The notes under the pieces were generated by a model. It was given only the letters and a program-made list of their open reading frames with translations. It ran no database searches and had not been told where the DNA came from. Positions 17,623-27,429 of a DNA stretch of 64,000 nucleotides are shown here, piece after piece. This DNA comes from Cupriavidus lacunae (GTDB lineage Bacteria; Pseudomonadota; Gammaproteobacteria; Burkholderiales; Burkholderiaceae), in the NCBI RefSeq assembly GCF_003353055.1, contig NZ_QKWJ01000011.1:62001-126000 (forward strand), read 5' to 3'. Made by a program: the position numbers and the translations under genes. Position 1 is the stretch's first letter, and every line of letters begins with the position of its first letter.

Positions 17623-18402
17623 TCAGAGGCCGCTCACCAGATGCCCGCCATCGACGGCCAGCACCGCCCCCGTCATGTAGGCCCCGGCCTTCGATGCGAG
17701 GAGCCAGAGCGGACCGAGCAGGTCGTCCGGCGTGCCGAAGCGGCGTTGCGGCACGCGGCCCATCAGCTTCTGGCCGGCATCGCTGGCGAGGAACGCCTCG
17801 TTCAACTCGGTGCTGATGTAGCCGGGCGCCAGCGCATTCACGCGGATGCGGTGCTTCGCCAGCTCCAGCGCCAGAGATCGCGTCAGATGGATCAGCCCGG
17901 CTTTCGAGGCACAGTACGGCGCCACACCGCCCGCCACCCGTACCCCGGTGATCGACGCGACATTGACGATGGAACCCGGCCTTCCGGCGGCGACCATGCG
18001 GCGCGCAGCCTCCGTCGCCACGAGCCAGGCACCCTTCAGGTTGGTGTCGATCGCCGCGTCCCAAGTGTGCTCGTCGTGCTCCAGCAGCGGACGGGTCACC
18101 GCGACACCCGCGTTGTTCACGATCAGATCGACGGTGCCGATCTCCGACTCCATCGCGTCGAACGCTTCGCGCACGCTGTCCGCATGCGTGACGTCCATTT
18201 CGACAGCCAGTGCCCGTCCGCCGGCATCCCCGATCTTGCCGACCAGGGCCGTCAGCCGGTCGAGACGCCGCGCCCCGACCGCGACCGTCGCCCCGCGAGC
18301 CGCGAGGAACCGGGCGAAATGCCGCCCGAGTCCGCTTGAAGCGCCGGTTACCAGCGCCACTCGCCCTTGCAGCGAGAACTGTTCGTCGAATTCCCTGCTC
18401 AC
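17623..18402 (-). CDS. Short-chain dehydrogenase/reductase
   Basis: A 259-residue SDR from a GTG at 18402 that has GGGGAGA ahead of it. An upstream in-frame ATG at 18435 would overlap the previous gene by 20 bases and is the alternative. Motifs: TGASSGLGRHFA, NNAG, INVASITG with YCASKAGL (catalytic Tyr and Lys), and the GTPDDLLGPLWLLAS and VDGGH tail. It probably oxidises a hydroxyl of an acyl-CoA intermediate. It lies between the 3-hydroxyacyl-CoA dehydrogenase and the crotonase. Confidence 0.88.
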   Translation of the reverse strand: MSREFDEQFSLQGRVALVTGASSGLGRHFARFLAARGATVAVGARRLDRLTALVGKIGDAGGRALAVEMDVTHADSVREAFDAMESEIGTVDLIVNNAGVAVTRPLLEHDEHTWDAAIDTNLKGAWLVATEAARRMVAAGRPGSIVNVASITGVRVAGGVAPYCASKAGLIHLTRSLALELAKHRIRVNALAPGYISTELNEAFLASDAGQKLMGRVPQRRFGTPDDLLGPLWLLASKAGAYMTGAVLAVDGGHLVSGL

Positions 18403-18415
18403 CCTTGTCTCCCCG

Positions 18416-19666
<1,251 letters not shown>

Positions 19667-19677
19667 CTTTTCGCTCC

Positions 19678-20853
19678 TTACTCTGAACCGCCGCCGGCAT
19701 GGCGGAGAATCTGTTTCGCAATGCTCCAGCGATGCACTTCCGAAGGACCGTCGTAGATCCGGAATGCGCGCATGTCGGAGAAGATCCGCGCCACGATCGT
19801 TTCGTGCGTTACGCCTTGCCCGCCGAGAATCTGCACGCAGCGGTCCACCACGCGCCACTCGGCCTCAGAGCAGATCACCTTGGCCAGGCTGGATTCGCGG
19901 CGTCCCTTCCCGCCCTGGTCGAGTACCCAGGCGCAATGCCAGATCGTCAGGCGCGCCGTATGCAGGTCCATCTCGTTGTCGGCCAGCATGAAGCCCACGC
20001 CCTCGTGGCTGCCGAGCGGCTTGCCGAACGCGTGGCGACGCGCGGCGTAATCCGAGGCAATGTCGTGCGCGCGGCGCGCCTGCCCCAGCCAGCGCATGCA
20101 GTGTGTCAGCCTTGCCGGCGCGAGGCGGATTTGCGCGTAGCGAAAGCCTTGCCCGACCTCGCCCAGCACGTCGGTGGCGGGAATCCGCAGGTTCTCGAAG
20201 CGAATCACGCCGTGACCGCCTGTGAAGCACGCATCCAGCGCGTCCATCGTCCGCTCGTGGATAAAGCCGGGGCGGTCCGTGTCGCAGAGGAACATGGTGG
20301 CGCGGCCGTCCTCCATGCGCGCCATGATGATCGCGTACGAGGCGCCGTCCGCGCCGGTGATGAACCACTTGCTGCCGTTGATCACGTAGCCGTCGCCATC
20401 GCGCACGGCCGTCGTCTGGAGCATGGCGGGATCGGAGCCCGCCCCCGGGGCCGGTTCCGTCATGCAGAAGCACGAGCGGATCTTTCCCTCGATTTGCGGC
20501 TGCAGCCAGCGCGCCTTCTGCGACGGGGTCGCGACGGCTTCCATCAGGTGAATGTTGCCCTCGTCCGGCGCCGCGATGTTGAGCGCCGTGGGGCCGAGAG
20601 TAGAGTAGCCCGCCTCCTCGAACACGATCGCCTTGGCCAGGTGCGACAGCCCCAACCCGCCCGACTCGACGGAAGCATGGGGCGTCAGCAGGCCGGCATC
20701 GCGTGCCCTGGCAACGAGTTCAAGGCGCAGCGATTCACTTGGCCCGTGGGCCGTCTGCCGGGGATCGCGCTCCAGCGGAATCACCTGCTCGGCAATGAAG
20801 CGCCGCGTACGCAACTGCAGCGCCTTCAGATCATCGGAAATTTCGAAGTTCAT
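19678..20853 (-). CDS. Acyl-CoA dehydrogenase, ACAD10/11-like
   Basis: A 391-residue flavoprotein. Visible are the FAD/substrate segment CMTEPAPGAGSDPAML, WFITGADGASYAI, RRHAFGKPLGSHEGV, CVQILGGQGVTHE, and the loop IYDGPSEVHRWSIAKQIL. That DGPSEVH ending, in place of GANEI or GTNEI, is typical of the ACAD10/ACAD11 branch. In animals these are fused to an aminoglycoside-phosphotransferase-like kinase. A separate gene for that kinase type is in this same cluster at 27430-28503. The pair may process 4-hydroxyacyl-CoA through a phosphorylated intermediate (inference). Confidence 0.87.
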   Translation of the reverse strand: MNFEISDDLKALQLRTRRFIAEQVIPLERDPRQTAHGPSESLRLELVARARDAGLLTPHASVESGGLGLSHLAKAIVFEEAGYSTLGPTALNIAAPDEGNIHLMEAVATPSQKARWLQPQIEGKIRSCFCMTEPAPGAGSDPAMLQTTAVRDGDGYVINGSKWFITGADGASYAIIMARMEDGRATMFLCDTDRPGFIHERTMDALDACFTGGHGVIRFENLRIPATDVLGEVGQGFRYAQIRLAPARLTHCMRWLGQARRAHDIASDYAARRHAFGKPLGSHEGVGFMLADNEMDLHTARLTIWHCAWVLDQGGKGRRESSLAKVICSEAEWRVVDRCVQILGGQGVTHETIVARIFSDMRAFRIYDGPSEVHRWSIAKQILRHAGGGSE

Positions 20854-20880
20854 GTCAGCTCTCCAGAGCAGTCAGGTCCC

Positions 20881-20901
20881 GACCATCGACCATCGACCAT
20901 C
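20881..20901. repeat. Three tandem heptamers between two acyl-CoA dehydrogenase genes
   Basis: GACCATC is repeated three times without a gap in the 63-base space between the stop of the upstream dehydrogenase and the start of the next. Changes in copy number would alter spacing within the messenger but not a reading frame. Confidence 0.7.
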
Positions 20902-20916
20902 CAGGTTGGGCGATCG

Positions 20917-22074
20917 TCATGCCTTCTTCCTATCGTCCAGGCCAAGGCTGCGCCCGATGATTTCCTTCATGATCTCGTTCGCGCCGGCGAAGATGCGCGA
21001 GACCCGTGCGTCGGTGTACATCCTGGCGATCCGGTACTCCTCCATGTAGCCGGCGCCGCCGTGCAACTGCACGCAGGCGTCGATCACACGGTTCTCAAGT
21101 TCGGTCGCCAGCAGCTTCGCTTCCGACGCGACCACCGCCGTCAGTTCGCCGGCATTGGCCTCCATCACACAGTGGTCGACGAACGCCTGCGCCGCGTCAA
21201 GCTGCGCGCGCATGGTGGCCATCTCGAAGCGCACGTGCTGGAACGTGCCGACCGGCTTGCCGAACGCCATCCGTTGCCTGACGTAGTCGAGCGTCAGGTC
21301 GAACGCCACCTGCGCATGCGCGATCGAGCCGATGGCGACTTGCAGGCGCTCCTCGGCCAGCAGCTCCGACATGTAAAAGAAGCCCCTGGCCGGATCGCCG
21401 AGCACGTTCTCCTTCGGGATCCTGACGTTGTCAAAGAAGAGTTCCGCCGTGTCCTGCGCATGCAGCCCGATCTTCTTCAGCTTCCGCCCTCGCGTGAAGC
21501 CGGGCATGCCGGCCTCGACGACGAACAGGCCGATGGCGTGCCGGCTCCCGGGGTCAGTGCGGGCGGCAACGATGACGAGGTCCGCCTGCGTCCCGTTGGA
21601 GATATAGGTCTTCGCGCCATTGAGCAGCCAGTGGTCGCCCATGTCCTTTGCGCTGGACTTCATGCCCGCGAGGTCGCTGCCGGCATCCGGTTCCGTCATG
21701 GCGATGGCGAGGATCTTCTCCCCCCGAATGGCCGGCGGCAGGAAGCGCGCCTTCTGCGCCTCCGATGCGAATGCGCCCAGGTACGGCGCGACCACGCGCG
21801 AGTGCAGGTTGATGTAGAAGCCAATGTCGCCGTGGCGGACGTTCTCCTCGTACAGGACCTGCTCGTACCGCAGGTCCTTCAGGCCCGGCCCGCCATAGGC
21901 CTCCGGCGCCCACATCAGCAGGTAGCCCTGTTCGCCGGCCTTGAGGAAGGCGCTGCGGTCCACGAAGCCCTGTTCGCGCCAGCGCGCGGTATGCGGGCCG
22001 ATTTCTCCCTGGAAGAAGCGGGCCACACTGTCGCGGAAGGCATGGTGATCCGGCTCAAAATGCGTGCGTCTCAT
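20917..22074 (-). CDS. Acyl-CoA dehydrogenase
   Basis: A 385-residue acyl-CoA dehydrogenase of the long-chain/FadE-like bacterial type. The FAD-binding motif MTEPDAGSDLAGM, the TYISNGTQADLVI segment, QRMAFGKPVGTFQHV, and CVQLHGGAGYMEEYRIARMYTD are present. The C-terminal IFAGANEIMKEIIGRSL places the active Glu. It lies between the bifunctional FadB/FadJ-like gene and the ACAD10/11-like gene. Together with the 592-residue enzyme at 25536-27314 it gives the operon three intact dehydrogenases. Confidence 0.92.
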   Translation of the reverse strand: MRRTHFEPDHHAFRDSVARFFQGEIGPHTARWREQGFVDRSAFLKAGEQGYLLMWAPEAYGGPGLKDLRYEQVLYEENVRHGDIGFYINLHSRVVAPYLGAFASEAQKARFLPPAIRGEKILAIAMTEPDAGSDLAGMKSSAKDMGDHWLLNGAKTYISNGTQADLVIVAARTDPGSRHAIGLFVVEAGMPGFTRGRKLKKIGLHAQDTAELFFDNVRIPKENVLGDPARGFFYMSELLAEERLQVAIGSIAHAQVAFDLTLDYVRQRMAFGKPVGTFQHVRFEMATMRAQLDAAQAFVDHCVMEANAGELTAVVASEAKLLATELENRVIDACVQLHGGAGYMEEYRIARMYTDARVSRIFAGANEIMKEIIGRSLGLDDRKKA

Positions 22075-22092
22075 GGCGTTCCTCGCAAGGGC

Positions 22093-24249
22093 TTACTGCA
22101 CGGGACGGGGGTGGAACCTGTCGTTCGCGCCGGCGCGGCGCCGCAGCCAACCGGAAGGACGGAAGCGCGCGCCGTGCCGGTCGGCCAGCCGGTCGCATTC
22201 GGCGACGAATGCTTCAAGGCCCATCGTCTCGATCAGCGACAGCGTGCCCCCTGTCCACGACGGAAAGCCGATGCCGAGCACGGCGCCGACGTCGGCGTCA
22301 GCAGCGCTCGTCACGACACCCTCTTCCAAGCAGCGCGCGGCTTCGAGCGCCTGGATGCAGAGCAGGCGGCTTCTGACGTCTTCCACGCTCGGCTGGACGA
22401 CCTGCACCGGATAGAGATCGGACAGCCCGGTCCACAGGCGCTTTCTGCTGTCGTCCGGATAGCTGTAAAAGCCCTTCCCGGCCTTGCGCCCCAGGCGGCC
22501 CAGGGTGTTGAACTTCTCGATGACGGGTTGCGCATGTTGCCGCAACGAGGACGCCGGCAGGCCATCGGCGACGGCCTGGTCGATTACGCGCTTCTGCAAG
22601 TCGAGTGACACTTCGTCGGTGACGGCAAGTGGGCCGGTTGACATGCCCGCCTGCTTAGCCGCGTTCTCGATCAGCGCCGGCGCGATGCCTTCGGCCAGCA
22701 TCGCCATGCCTTCGTCGATATAGGCGCAGAACACCCGGCTGGTGTAGAAGCCCGGGCTGTCGTTGACGACGATCGGCGTCTTACGCAGTTGCCGGACGAA
22801 ATCGAGCGCGTGCGCGAGCGTTGCAGGTGCCGTTTCCTTGCCGACGATGACCTCGACGAGCGGCATCCGGTCGACCGGCGAAAAGAAGTGGATGCCGATG
22901 AACTGCGCCGGCCGGGCGCTTTCGCTTGCCAGTCCGGTGATCGGCAGCGTCGACGTATTGCTCGCAAAGACCGCGGACGGCGACAGTACCGCCTCCGCCT
23001 TGCGGATGACATCGGCCTTCACTTCCCGCTGTTCGAAGACGGCCTCGACAACCAGATCGCAGCCGTCCAGCAACGCGAAAGCGTCGGTTGCCCGGACGCG
23101 TGCGGCGATCTCTTCCGCAGAGACATCGGTGAGGCGGCCCTTCGTCACCTCCCTGGCCAGCAGTCCGGTGCAACGGGCCTTGCCCTTCTCGGCGGCAGCC
23201 AGGTCCACATCGATCAGCACGACCTCGATGCCCGCCACGGCGGCCGCATGTGCGATGCCGCTGCCCATCATGCCAGCGCCGACCACGCCGAGCTTGCACA
23301 CGGGCTTCGGGGGAATCCCGGCGGGCCGCGCCGCACCCTTCTCGGCCGCCAGCTTGTTGACGAATAGCGTGCGCATCAGGTTTCTCGCCACGGGGCCGGA
23401 GAGCAGGGTGGCGAAGTAGTTCACCTCGACGCGAAGCGCGGCATCAATCGGCAGTTGCGTGCCTTCGTAGACGCAAGACAGGATGGCCGCAGGCGCGGGG
23501 TAGTTGCCGCTGTGCCGGCCATGCGAGGCCGCCACGCCCACGCCGAACGTCGTCATCGCGTGCGGCGCCAACGGGCCGGCGCCGCCGGGTACGCGGAAGC
23601 CCTTGACGTCCCACGGCTGGCAAGCGCCGGGATTGGCGAGGACCCACGCGCGGGCCGTAGCGTAGAGCTGATCCGCCGGGACGATGGCATCCACCATACC
23701 GATCCGCAGGGCCTCCGCCGGTTTGACGTGGCGGCCCTCCAGCAGCAGCGGCAGGGCGCGCTCGATGCCGATCAGCCGGGGCAGGCGCTGCGTCCCGCCC
23801 CCGCCCGGCAGCAGTCCGACCGTGACCTCCGGCAGGCCGACCACCGCCCTGGGATCATCCACCAGCACGCGATAGTGACAAGCCAGGCATAGCTCATAGC
23901 CACCGCCTAGCGCCACGCCGTTGATGGCGGCGGCGACGGGCTTGCCGCAGGTCTCCAGGTCGCGCAGGATCTTCGACGCTTGCAGCACCGAATCGCGCGC
24001 CATCTCCGCCGTGACGTTGCGGTCGTATGCCGTGACGAAGTCCTTCAGGTCCGCGCCGGCAACGAAGCCGCCGCGCTTGCCGGACGTGATGACCGCGCCG
24101 CGAATTCCGCCCTGCTGGCGCACGCGCTGCACAACCTCGGCCAAGTCCGCGACCAGATCTGGCACGAAAACATTCATCGGGCGATCGGGCACGTTGATGC
24201 TGACGCGCGCGACGCCTTCGGCGTCGACTTCGAAATCAATGGTATTCAT
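22093..24249 (-). CDS. Bifunctional enoyl-CoA hydratase / 3-hydroxyacyl-CoA dehydrogenase (FadB/FadJ-like)
   Basis: A 718-residue multifunctional beta-oxidation protein. Residues from about 1 to 260 are a crotonase with both hydratase glutamates intact (GGGYELCLAC and VGLPEVTVGLLPGGGGTQRL). From about 315 follows the NAD domain (VVGAGMMGSGIAHAAA), then SNTSTLPIT and IGIHFFSPVDRMPLVEVI with the catalytic His, and C-terminal dehydrogenase domains. This is the canonical hydratase and dehydrogenase of the block. It is followed downstream by an acyl-CoA dehydrogenase and preceded by the thiolase, so a complete spiral is in one operon. Confidence 0.93.
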   Translation of the reverse strand: MNTIDFEVDAEGVARVSINVPDRPMNVFVPDLVADLAEVVQRVRQQGGIRGAVITSGKRGGFVAGADLKDFVTAYDRNVTAEMARDSVLQASKILRDLETCGKPVAAAINGVALGGGYELCLACHYRVLVDDPRAVVGLPEVTVGLLPGGGGTQRLPRLIGIERALPLLLEGRHVKPAEALRIGMVDAIVPADQLYATARAWVLANPGACQPWDVKGFRVPGGAGPLAPHAMTTFGVGVAASHGRHSGNYPAPAAILSCVYEGTQLPIDAALRVEVNYFATLLSGPVARNLMRTLFVNKLAAEKGAARPAGIPPKPVCKLGVVGAGMMGSGIAHAAAVAGIEVVLIDVDLAAAEKGKARCTGLLAREVTKGRLTDVSAEEIAARVRATDAFALLDGCDLVVEAVFEQREVKADVIRKAEAVLSPSAVFASNTSTLPITGLASESARPAQFIGIHFFSPVDRMPLVEVIVGKETAPATLAHALDFVRQLRKTPIVVNDSPGFYTSRVFCAYIDEGMAMLAEGIAPALIENAAKQAGMSTGPLAVTDEVSLDLQKRVIDQAVADGLPASSLRQHAQPVIEKFNTLGRLGRKAGKGFYSYPDDSRKRLWTGLSDLYPVQVVQPSVEDVRSRLLCIQALEAARCLEEGVVTSAADADVGAVLGIGFPSWTGGTLSLIETMGLEAFVAECDRLADRHGARFRPSGWLRRRAGANDRFHPRPVQ

Positions 24250-24258
24250 GGTGATGGC

Positions 24259-25464
24259 TCAGATGCGTTCGATAATGGTGACCGTGGCCTGGCCCGCGGC
24301 CGCGCACAGCGTGACGAGGCCGGTGGTCAGGTCGCGGCGTTCCAGTTCGTCGAGCAGCGTGCCCAGTAGGATCGCGCCCGTTGCCCCCAGCGGATGGCCG
24401 AGCGCGATCGCTCCGCCATTCACGTTGACGCGGTCATGGGGAATGTCGAAGGTCTTCATGTAGGCCATCGGCACGACGGCGAAGGCTTCGTTGATCTCGA
24501 ACAGGTCGATGTCCGCGATGCCCATGCCCAGCCGGTCCAGCAGCTTCGATGTGGCCGGCATGGGCCCACCGAGGCTCAGCAGCGGCTCCGACGCGGCCGA
24601 TACATAGCCGCGAATCCGCGCGCGAGGCCTGATCCCACTGTGCTCGCCGAACTCGCGCGTGCCCAGCAGCACCGCGCAAGCGCCGTCGACGATCCCGCTG
24701 GAATTGCCGCTGGTATGGATATGCTCGATCGCCTCGACGTACGGATAGCACTGCTGCACGACGGCGTTGTAGCCCGCCTCGCCCAAGCTGGTGAAGGACG
24801 GCTTGAGCCGGGCGAGGTCTTCGATCGTCGTGCCCGGACGCACGGCCTCGTCCTGCGCGAGAACGGACTCGCCCAGCAGGTCGCGCACCGCGACGACCGA
24901 TCGTTCGAAATAGCCGGATGCGCGCGCGTGCGCGGCGCGTCGCTGGCTTTCGACGGCAAACGCATCCACGTCGCTGCGGGAGAAACCCCACAACGTTGCC
25001 ATCAGGTCTGCCGCGACGCCGTTCGGGATATAGGGATAGCGATGGCCGATCCGGGGGTCTGTATAGTTGGCGCCGCCGTCGGACCCCATCGCCACCCGTG
25101 ACATCGACTCCACGCCGCCGCCGACCACCGCCTGCGCCTGTCCGGCACGGATCAGGCTTACGCCCTGATTGACGGCATCCAGCGCAGAGGTACAGAAGCG
25201 GTTCACCTGATAGCCGGGCAGGTGTTCGCCATACCCCGCATTGAGGATGGCCGCGCGCGTCATGTCCGCGCCCTGCTCCCCGACAGGCGTGACGATACCC
25301 AGTCCCACATCCTCCAGCTCGCGGGTATCAAGCCGGGTGCGCGTCTTCAGCGCCGCAAGCACCTGGCTGGCCAGTTCCACCGGCGTGATGGCATGCATCG
25401 CGCCGTCCGCACGCCCACGGCCGCGTGGCGTGCGGACGTGATCATAAATATAGGCTTCGGTCAT
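24259..25464 (-). CDS. Acetyl-CoA acyltransferase (thiolase)
   Basis: A 401-residue thiolase. The nucleophile Cys is in [13 protein letters not shown], the His of the NEAF segment in [10 protein letters not shown], and the catalytic His in [18 protein letters not shown]. The second Cys is present in [13 protein letters not shown], but the normally glycine-rich loop CxGGGxG reads CAAAGQA, which is unusual. It ends each beta-oxidation turn with acetyl-CoA or propionyl-CoA release. Gene order hydratase/dehydrogenase then thiolase is reversed here: the thiolase is transcribed first, ten bases before the bifunctional gene. Confidence 0.92.
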   Translation of the reverse strand: MTEAYIYDHVRTPRGRGRADGAMHAITPVELASQVLAALKTRTRLDTRELEDVGLGIVTPVGEQGADMTRAAILNAGYGEHLPGYQVNRFCTSALDAVNQGVSLIRAGQAQAVVGGGVESMSRVAMGSDGGANYTDPRIGHRYPYIPNGVAADLMATLWGFSRSDVDAFAVESQRRAAHARASGYFERSVVAVRDLLGESVLAQDEAVRPGTTIEDLARLKPSFTSLGEAGYNAVVQQCYPYVEAIEHIHTSGNSSGIVDGACAVLLGTREFGEHSGIRPRARIRGYVSAASEPLLSLGGPMPATSKLLDRLGMGIADIDLFEINEAFAVVPMAYMKTFDIPHDRVNVNGGAIALGHPLGATGAILLGTLLDELERRDLTTGLVTLCAAAGQATVTIIERI

Positions 25465-25502
25465 GGTGATCTCGATGAGTACGTGAGTACGCGGCGCGGG
25501 TG

Positions 25503-25524
25503 TTCGTCCCGTTCACGGGACGGA
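25503..25524. repeat. Perfect small hairpin between acyl-CoA dehydrogenase and thiolase genes
   Basis: CGTCCCG-TTCA-CGGGACG forms a seven-base perfect stem, extendable by a GU pair, in the 71-base gap inside the operon. It has no T run. It might act as a messenger processing or stabilising site; as a terminator it would cut the operon in two, which seems unlikely. Confidence 0.4.
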
Positions 25525-25535
25525 CGCGGGCGCCC

Positions 25536-27314
25536 TTAGGAAAAGAGGATGGCGTCGTCCCGCACCGCGAAGTCGCCATCACAGGCACGGATGGCGGCCA
25601 GGCATGCGTCGGCTTCGGGCAGGAGGCGGTTGAAATAGAAAGCCGCGACGACGTGTCGGGCCTGGAAAAAGGGATCTCCCGCAACGGCCCGCGCGGCGCA
25701 CGTGGCAGCGGAACGGGCGAAGAGGTAGGCGAAGGCCAGATGGCCGATGATGCGCAGGTAGTCCGTGGCCACCGCGCCGACCAGATGGGGATCGCTTGCC
25801 GCGCGTGCGGAAAGCACCCGGCTCAACACCTCGACGTCCGCCGCGAGGCTGCCTAGCCTTTGTCTCATGGGCGCGGGCGCCGTTTGCCCGCCGGGCGATG
25901 CCAGCCACGCGGCGATCAGGTCGAGGAATACACGCAAGCGGCGCCCGTCGTCGGCAATGACCTTGCGGCCCAGCAGGTCGATGGCCTGGATGCCGTTGGA
26001 GCCTTCATAGATCTGCATGATGCGCGCGTCGCGCACAAGCTGTTCGACGCCGGTCTCGACCATGTAGCCGTAGCCGCCATGCACCTGTATCGCGAGGTTC
26101 GCGCAGGCCGATGCGTTGTCCGTCAGGAATGCCTTGGCGACTGGCGTGAGCAGCGCCACCAGGTCTTCGGCGCGCTGACGGGCGTGCGGGTCCTCGTGGT
26201 GCGCTTCCACGTCGAGCTGAAGCCCGAGCCAGTATGCGAGCATGCGCCCGCCTTCCACCCACGCCTTCTGCGTGAGCAGCATCCGGCGGACTTCCGCGTG
26301 GGCGATGATCGGTGCGGCTTCAGTGGCAATGTTCGCGGCCCTGCCCTGCCGACGCTGGCGCGCGTAGGCGATGGCCGCCTGGCTGGCCGCTTCCGCGATG
26401 CCAACGGCCTGCACCCCAACGCCAAGCCGGGCGGCGTTCATCATCACGAAGGCATTCGAGAGACCGCAGTGGGGCGCTCCGACCAACCAGCCGACCGCGC
26501 CGTCGAACTGCATCGCGCAGGTGGCGCTGCCGCAAATGCCCATCTTGTGCTCGATGCCGGTGACGCTGACGGCATTGCGCACGCCAGGCCGTCCGGCCGC
26601 ATCGGGGATGAACTTCGGCACGACGAACAGCGACACCCCGCGGCTTCCCGCCGGCGCACCGGGCAGGCGTGCCAGGACCAGATGGACGATGTTCTCCGCG
26701 AGGTCGTGATCCCCGCCGGAAATGAACAGCTTGGCACCGCCGAGTCGCCACGTGCCGTCGCCGGCCGCTTCGGCGCGGCAGCGCACCGTGCCGAGATCCG
26801 AGCCGCTCTGCGGTTCGGTCAGGCACATCGTCGCGGTCCACTCGCCCGACACCAGCTTCGGCAGATAGAGGCGGCGCAACGCTTCGCTGCCGTAGTGGCG
26901 CAGGGTGTGATACGCGCCATGCGCCAGCGCCGGATACATGCTCCACGCGGGACAGGTGGCGTTCAGGAACTCGTAGAGAACATTGTTCAGCAGCGACGGC
27001 AAGGCCTGCCCGCCATCTTCCGCGCGGCAGGCCAGGGCCGGCCAGCCTTGCTCGACGAAGGCGCGATACGCCGCCGCGTAGCCGTGAGGCGTCCGGACTT
27101 CACCGGCTTCGAGCACGCATCCTTCGCGGTCGCCGCGCGCGTTCAACGGCGCGACAACATCCTCGGCGTAGCGCGCCGCCGCGCCAATGACCTGCTCGCA
27201 GGTGTCCGCGCCGAGCCCGCGATAGGCCGGCAGGCCGGATAGCTCGCGGTCCACATCAAGCAGTTCGCGAAGGATGAATCGAATCTCGCCCAGGGGCGCG
27301 ACGAAGGAGCGCAT
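25536..27314 (-). CDS. Large acyl-CoA dehydrogenase with C-terminal extension
   Basis: About 592 residues, the size of the bacterial FadE5-like enzymes that carry an extra C-terminal domain. The family N-terminus APLGEIRFILRELLDVD follows directly after the chosen ATG at 27314; the longer frame starts from a TTG at 27344. Core motifs are MCLTEPQSGSDLGTVR, LFISGGDHDLAENI, HKMGICGSATC and VHGGYGYMVETGVEQLVRD, with the IYEGSNGIQAIDLLGRK loop in which Asn-Gly replaces the usual Asn-Glu, as in this subfamily. It is the first gene of the 12-kb Region C operon and has the candidate operator at 27393-27410 in front of it. Confidence 0.9.
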   Translation of the reverse strand: MRSFVAPLGEIRFILRELLDVDRELSGLPAYRGLGADTCEQVIGAAARYAEDVVAPLNARGDREGCVLEAGEVRTPHGYAAAYRAFVEQGWPALACRAEDGGQALPSLLNNVLYEFLNATCPAWSMYPALAHGAYHTLRHYGSEALRRLYLPKLVSGEWTATMCLTEPQSGSDLGTVRCRAEAAGDGTWRLGGAKLFISGGDHDLAENIVHLVLARLPGAPAGSRGVSLFVVPKFIPDAAGRPGVRNAVSVTGIEHKMGICGSATCAMQFDGAVGWLVGAPHCGLSNAFVMMNAARLGVGVQAVGIAEAASQAAIAYARQRRQGRAANIATEAAPIIAHAEVRRMLLTQKAWVEGGRMLAYWLGLQLDVEAHHEDPHARQRAEDLVALLTPVAKAFLTDNASACANLAIQVHGGYGYMVETGVEQLVRDARIMQIYEGSNGIQAIDLLGRKVIADDGRRLRVFLDLIAAWLASPGGQTAPAPMRQRLGSLAADVEVLSRVLSARAASDPHLVGAVATDYLRIIGHLAFAYLFARSAATCAARAVAGDPFFQARHVVAAFYFNRLLPEADACLAAIRACDGDFAVRDDAILFS

Positions 27315-27392
27315 CTCTGTGTCTGCCGCGTGGTCGCGGACCAATGGTTCGATGAGGTGAGATGCATTCTCGGGGCTTACCGATTCCCGGTA

Positions 27393-27410
27393 ATCGTCTT
27401 ATCCGACGTT
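27393..27410 (-). promoter_or_regulatory. Candidate operator, dyad ATCGTC-N6-GACGTT
   Basis: One of seven copies of the ATCGTC-N6-GACGAT dyad in this window (spacer TTATCC, one changed base in one arm). Read on the minus strand, GACGAT is followed by TACCGGG, close to the TTTCYCG extension seen at other copies. It lies about 80 bases upstream of the acyl-CoA dehydrogenase start at 27314. Confidence 0.6.
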
Positions 27411-27429
27411 TTGACGCGCGATCGATGCG

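Noticed and set aside
19699..22608. A 969-residue open frame on the plus strand
   Set aside because: It runs antisense through two acyl-CoA dehydrogenase genes and a bifunctional gene with clear motifs. Its composition is the His/Arg-rich type that mirrors high-GC coding sequence, with no recognisable domain.
25503..25524. Rho-independent terminator inside the beta-oxidation operon
   Set aside because: The hairpin is perfect but short and has no T run, and genes on both sides clearly belong to the same pathway. It is kept only as a repeat.
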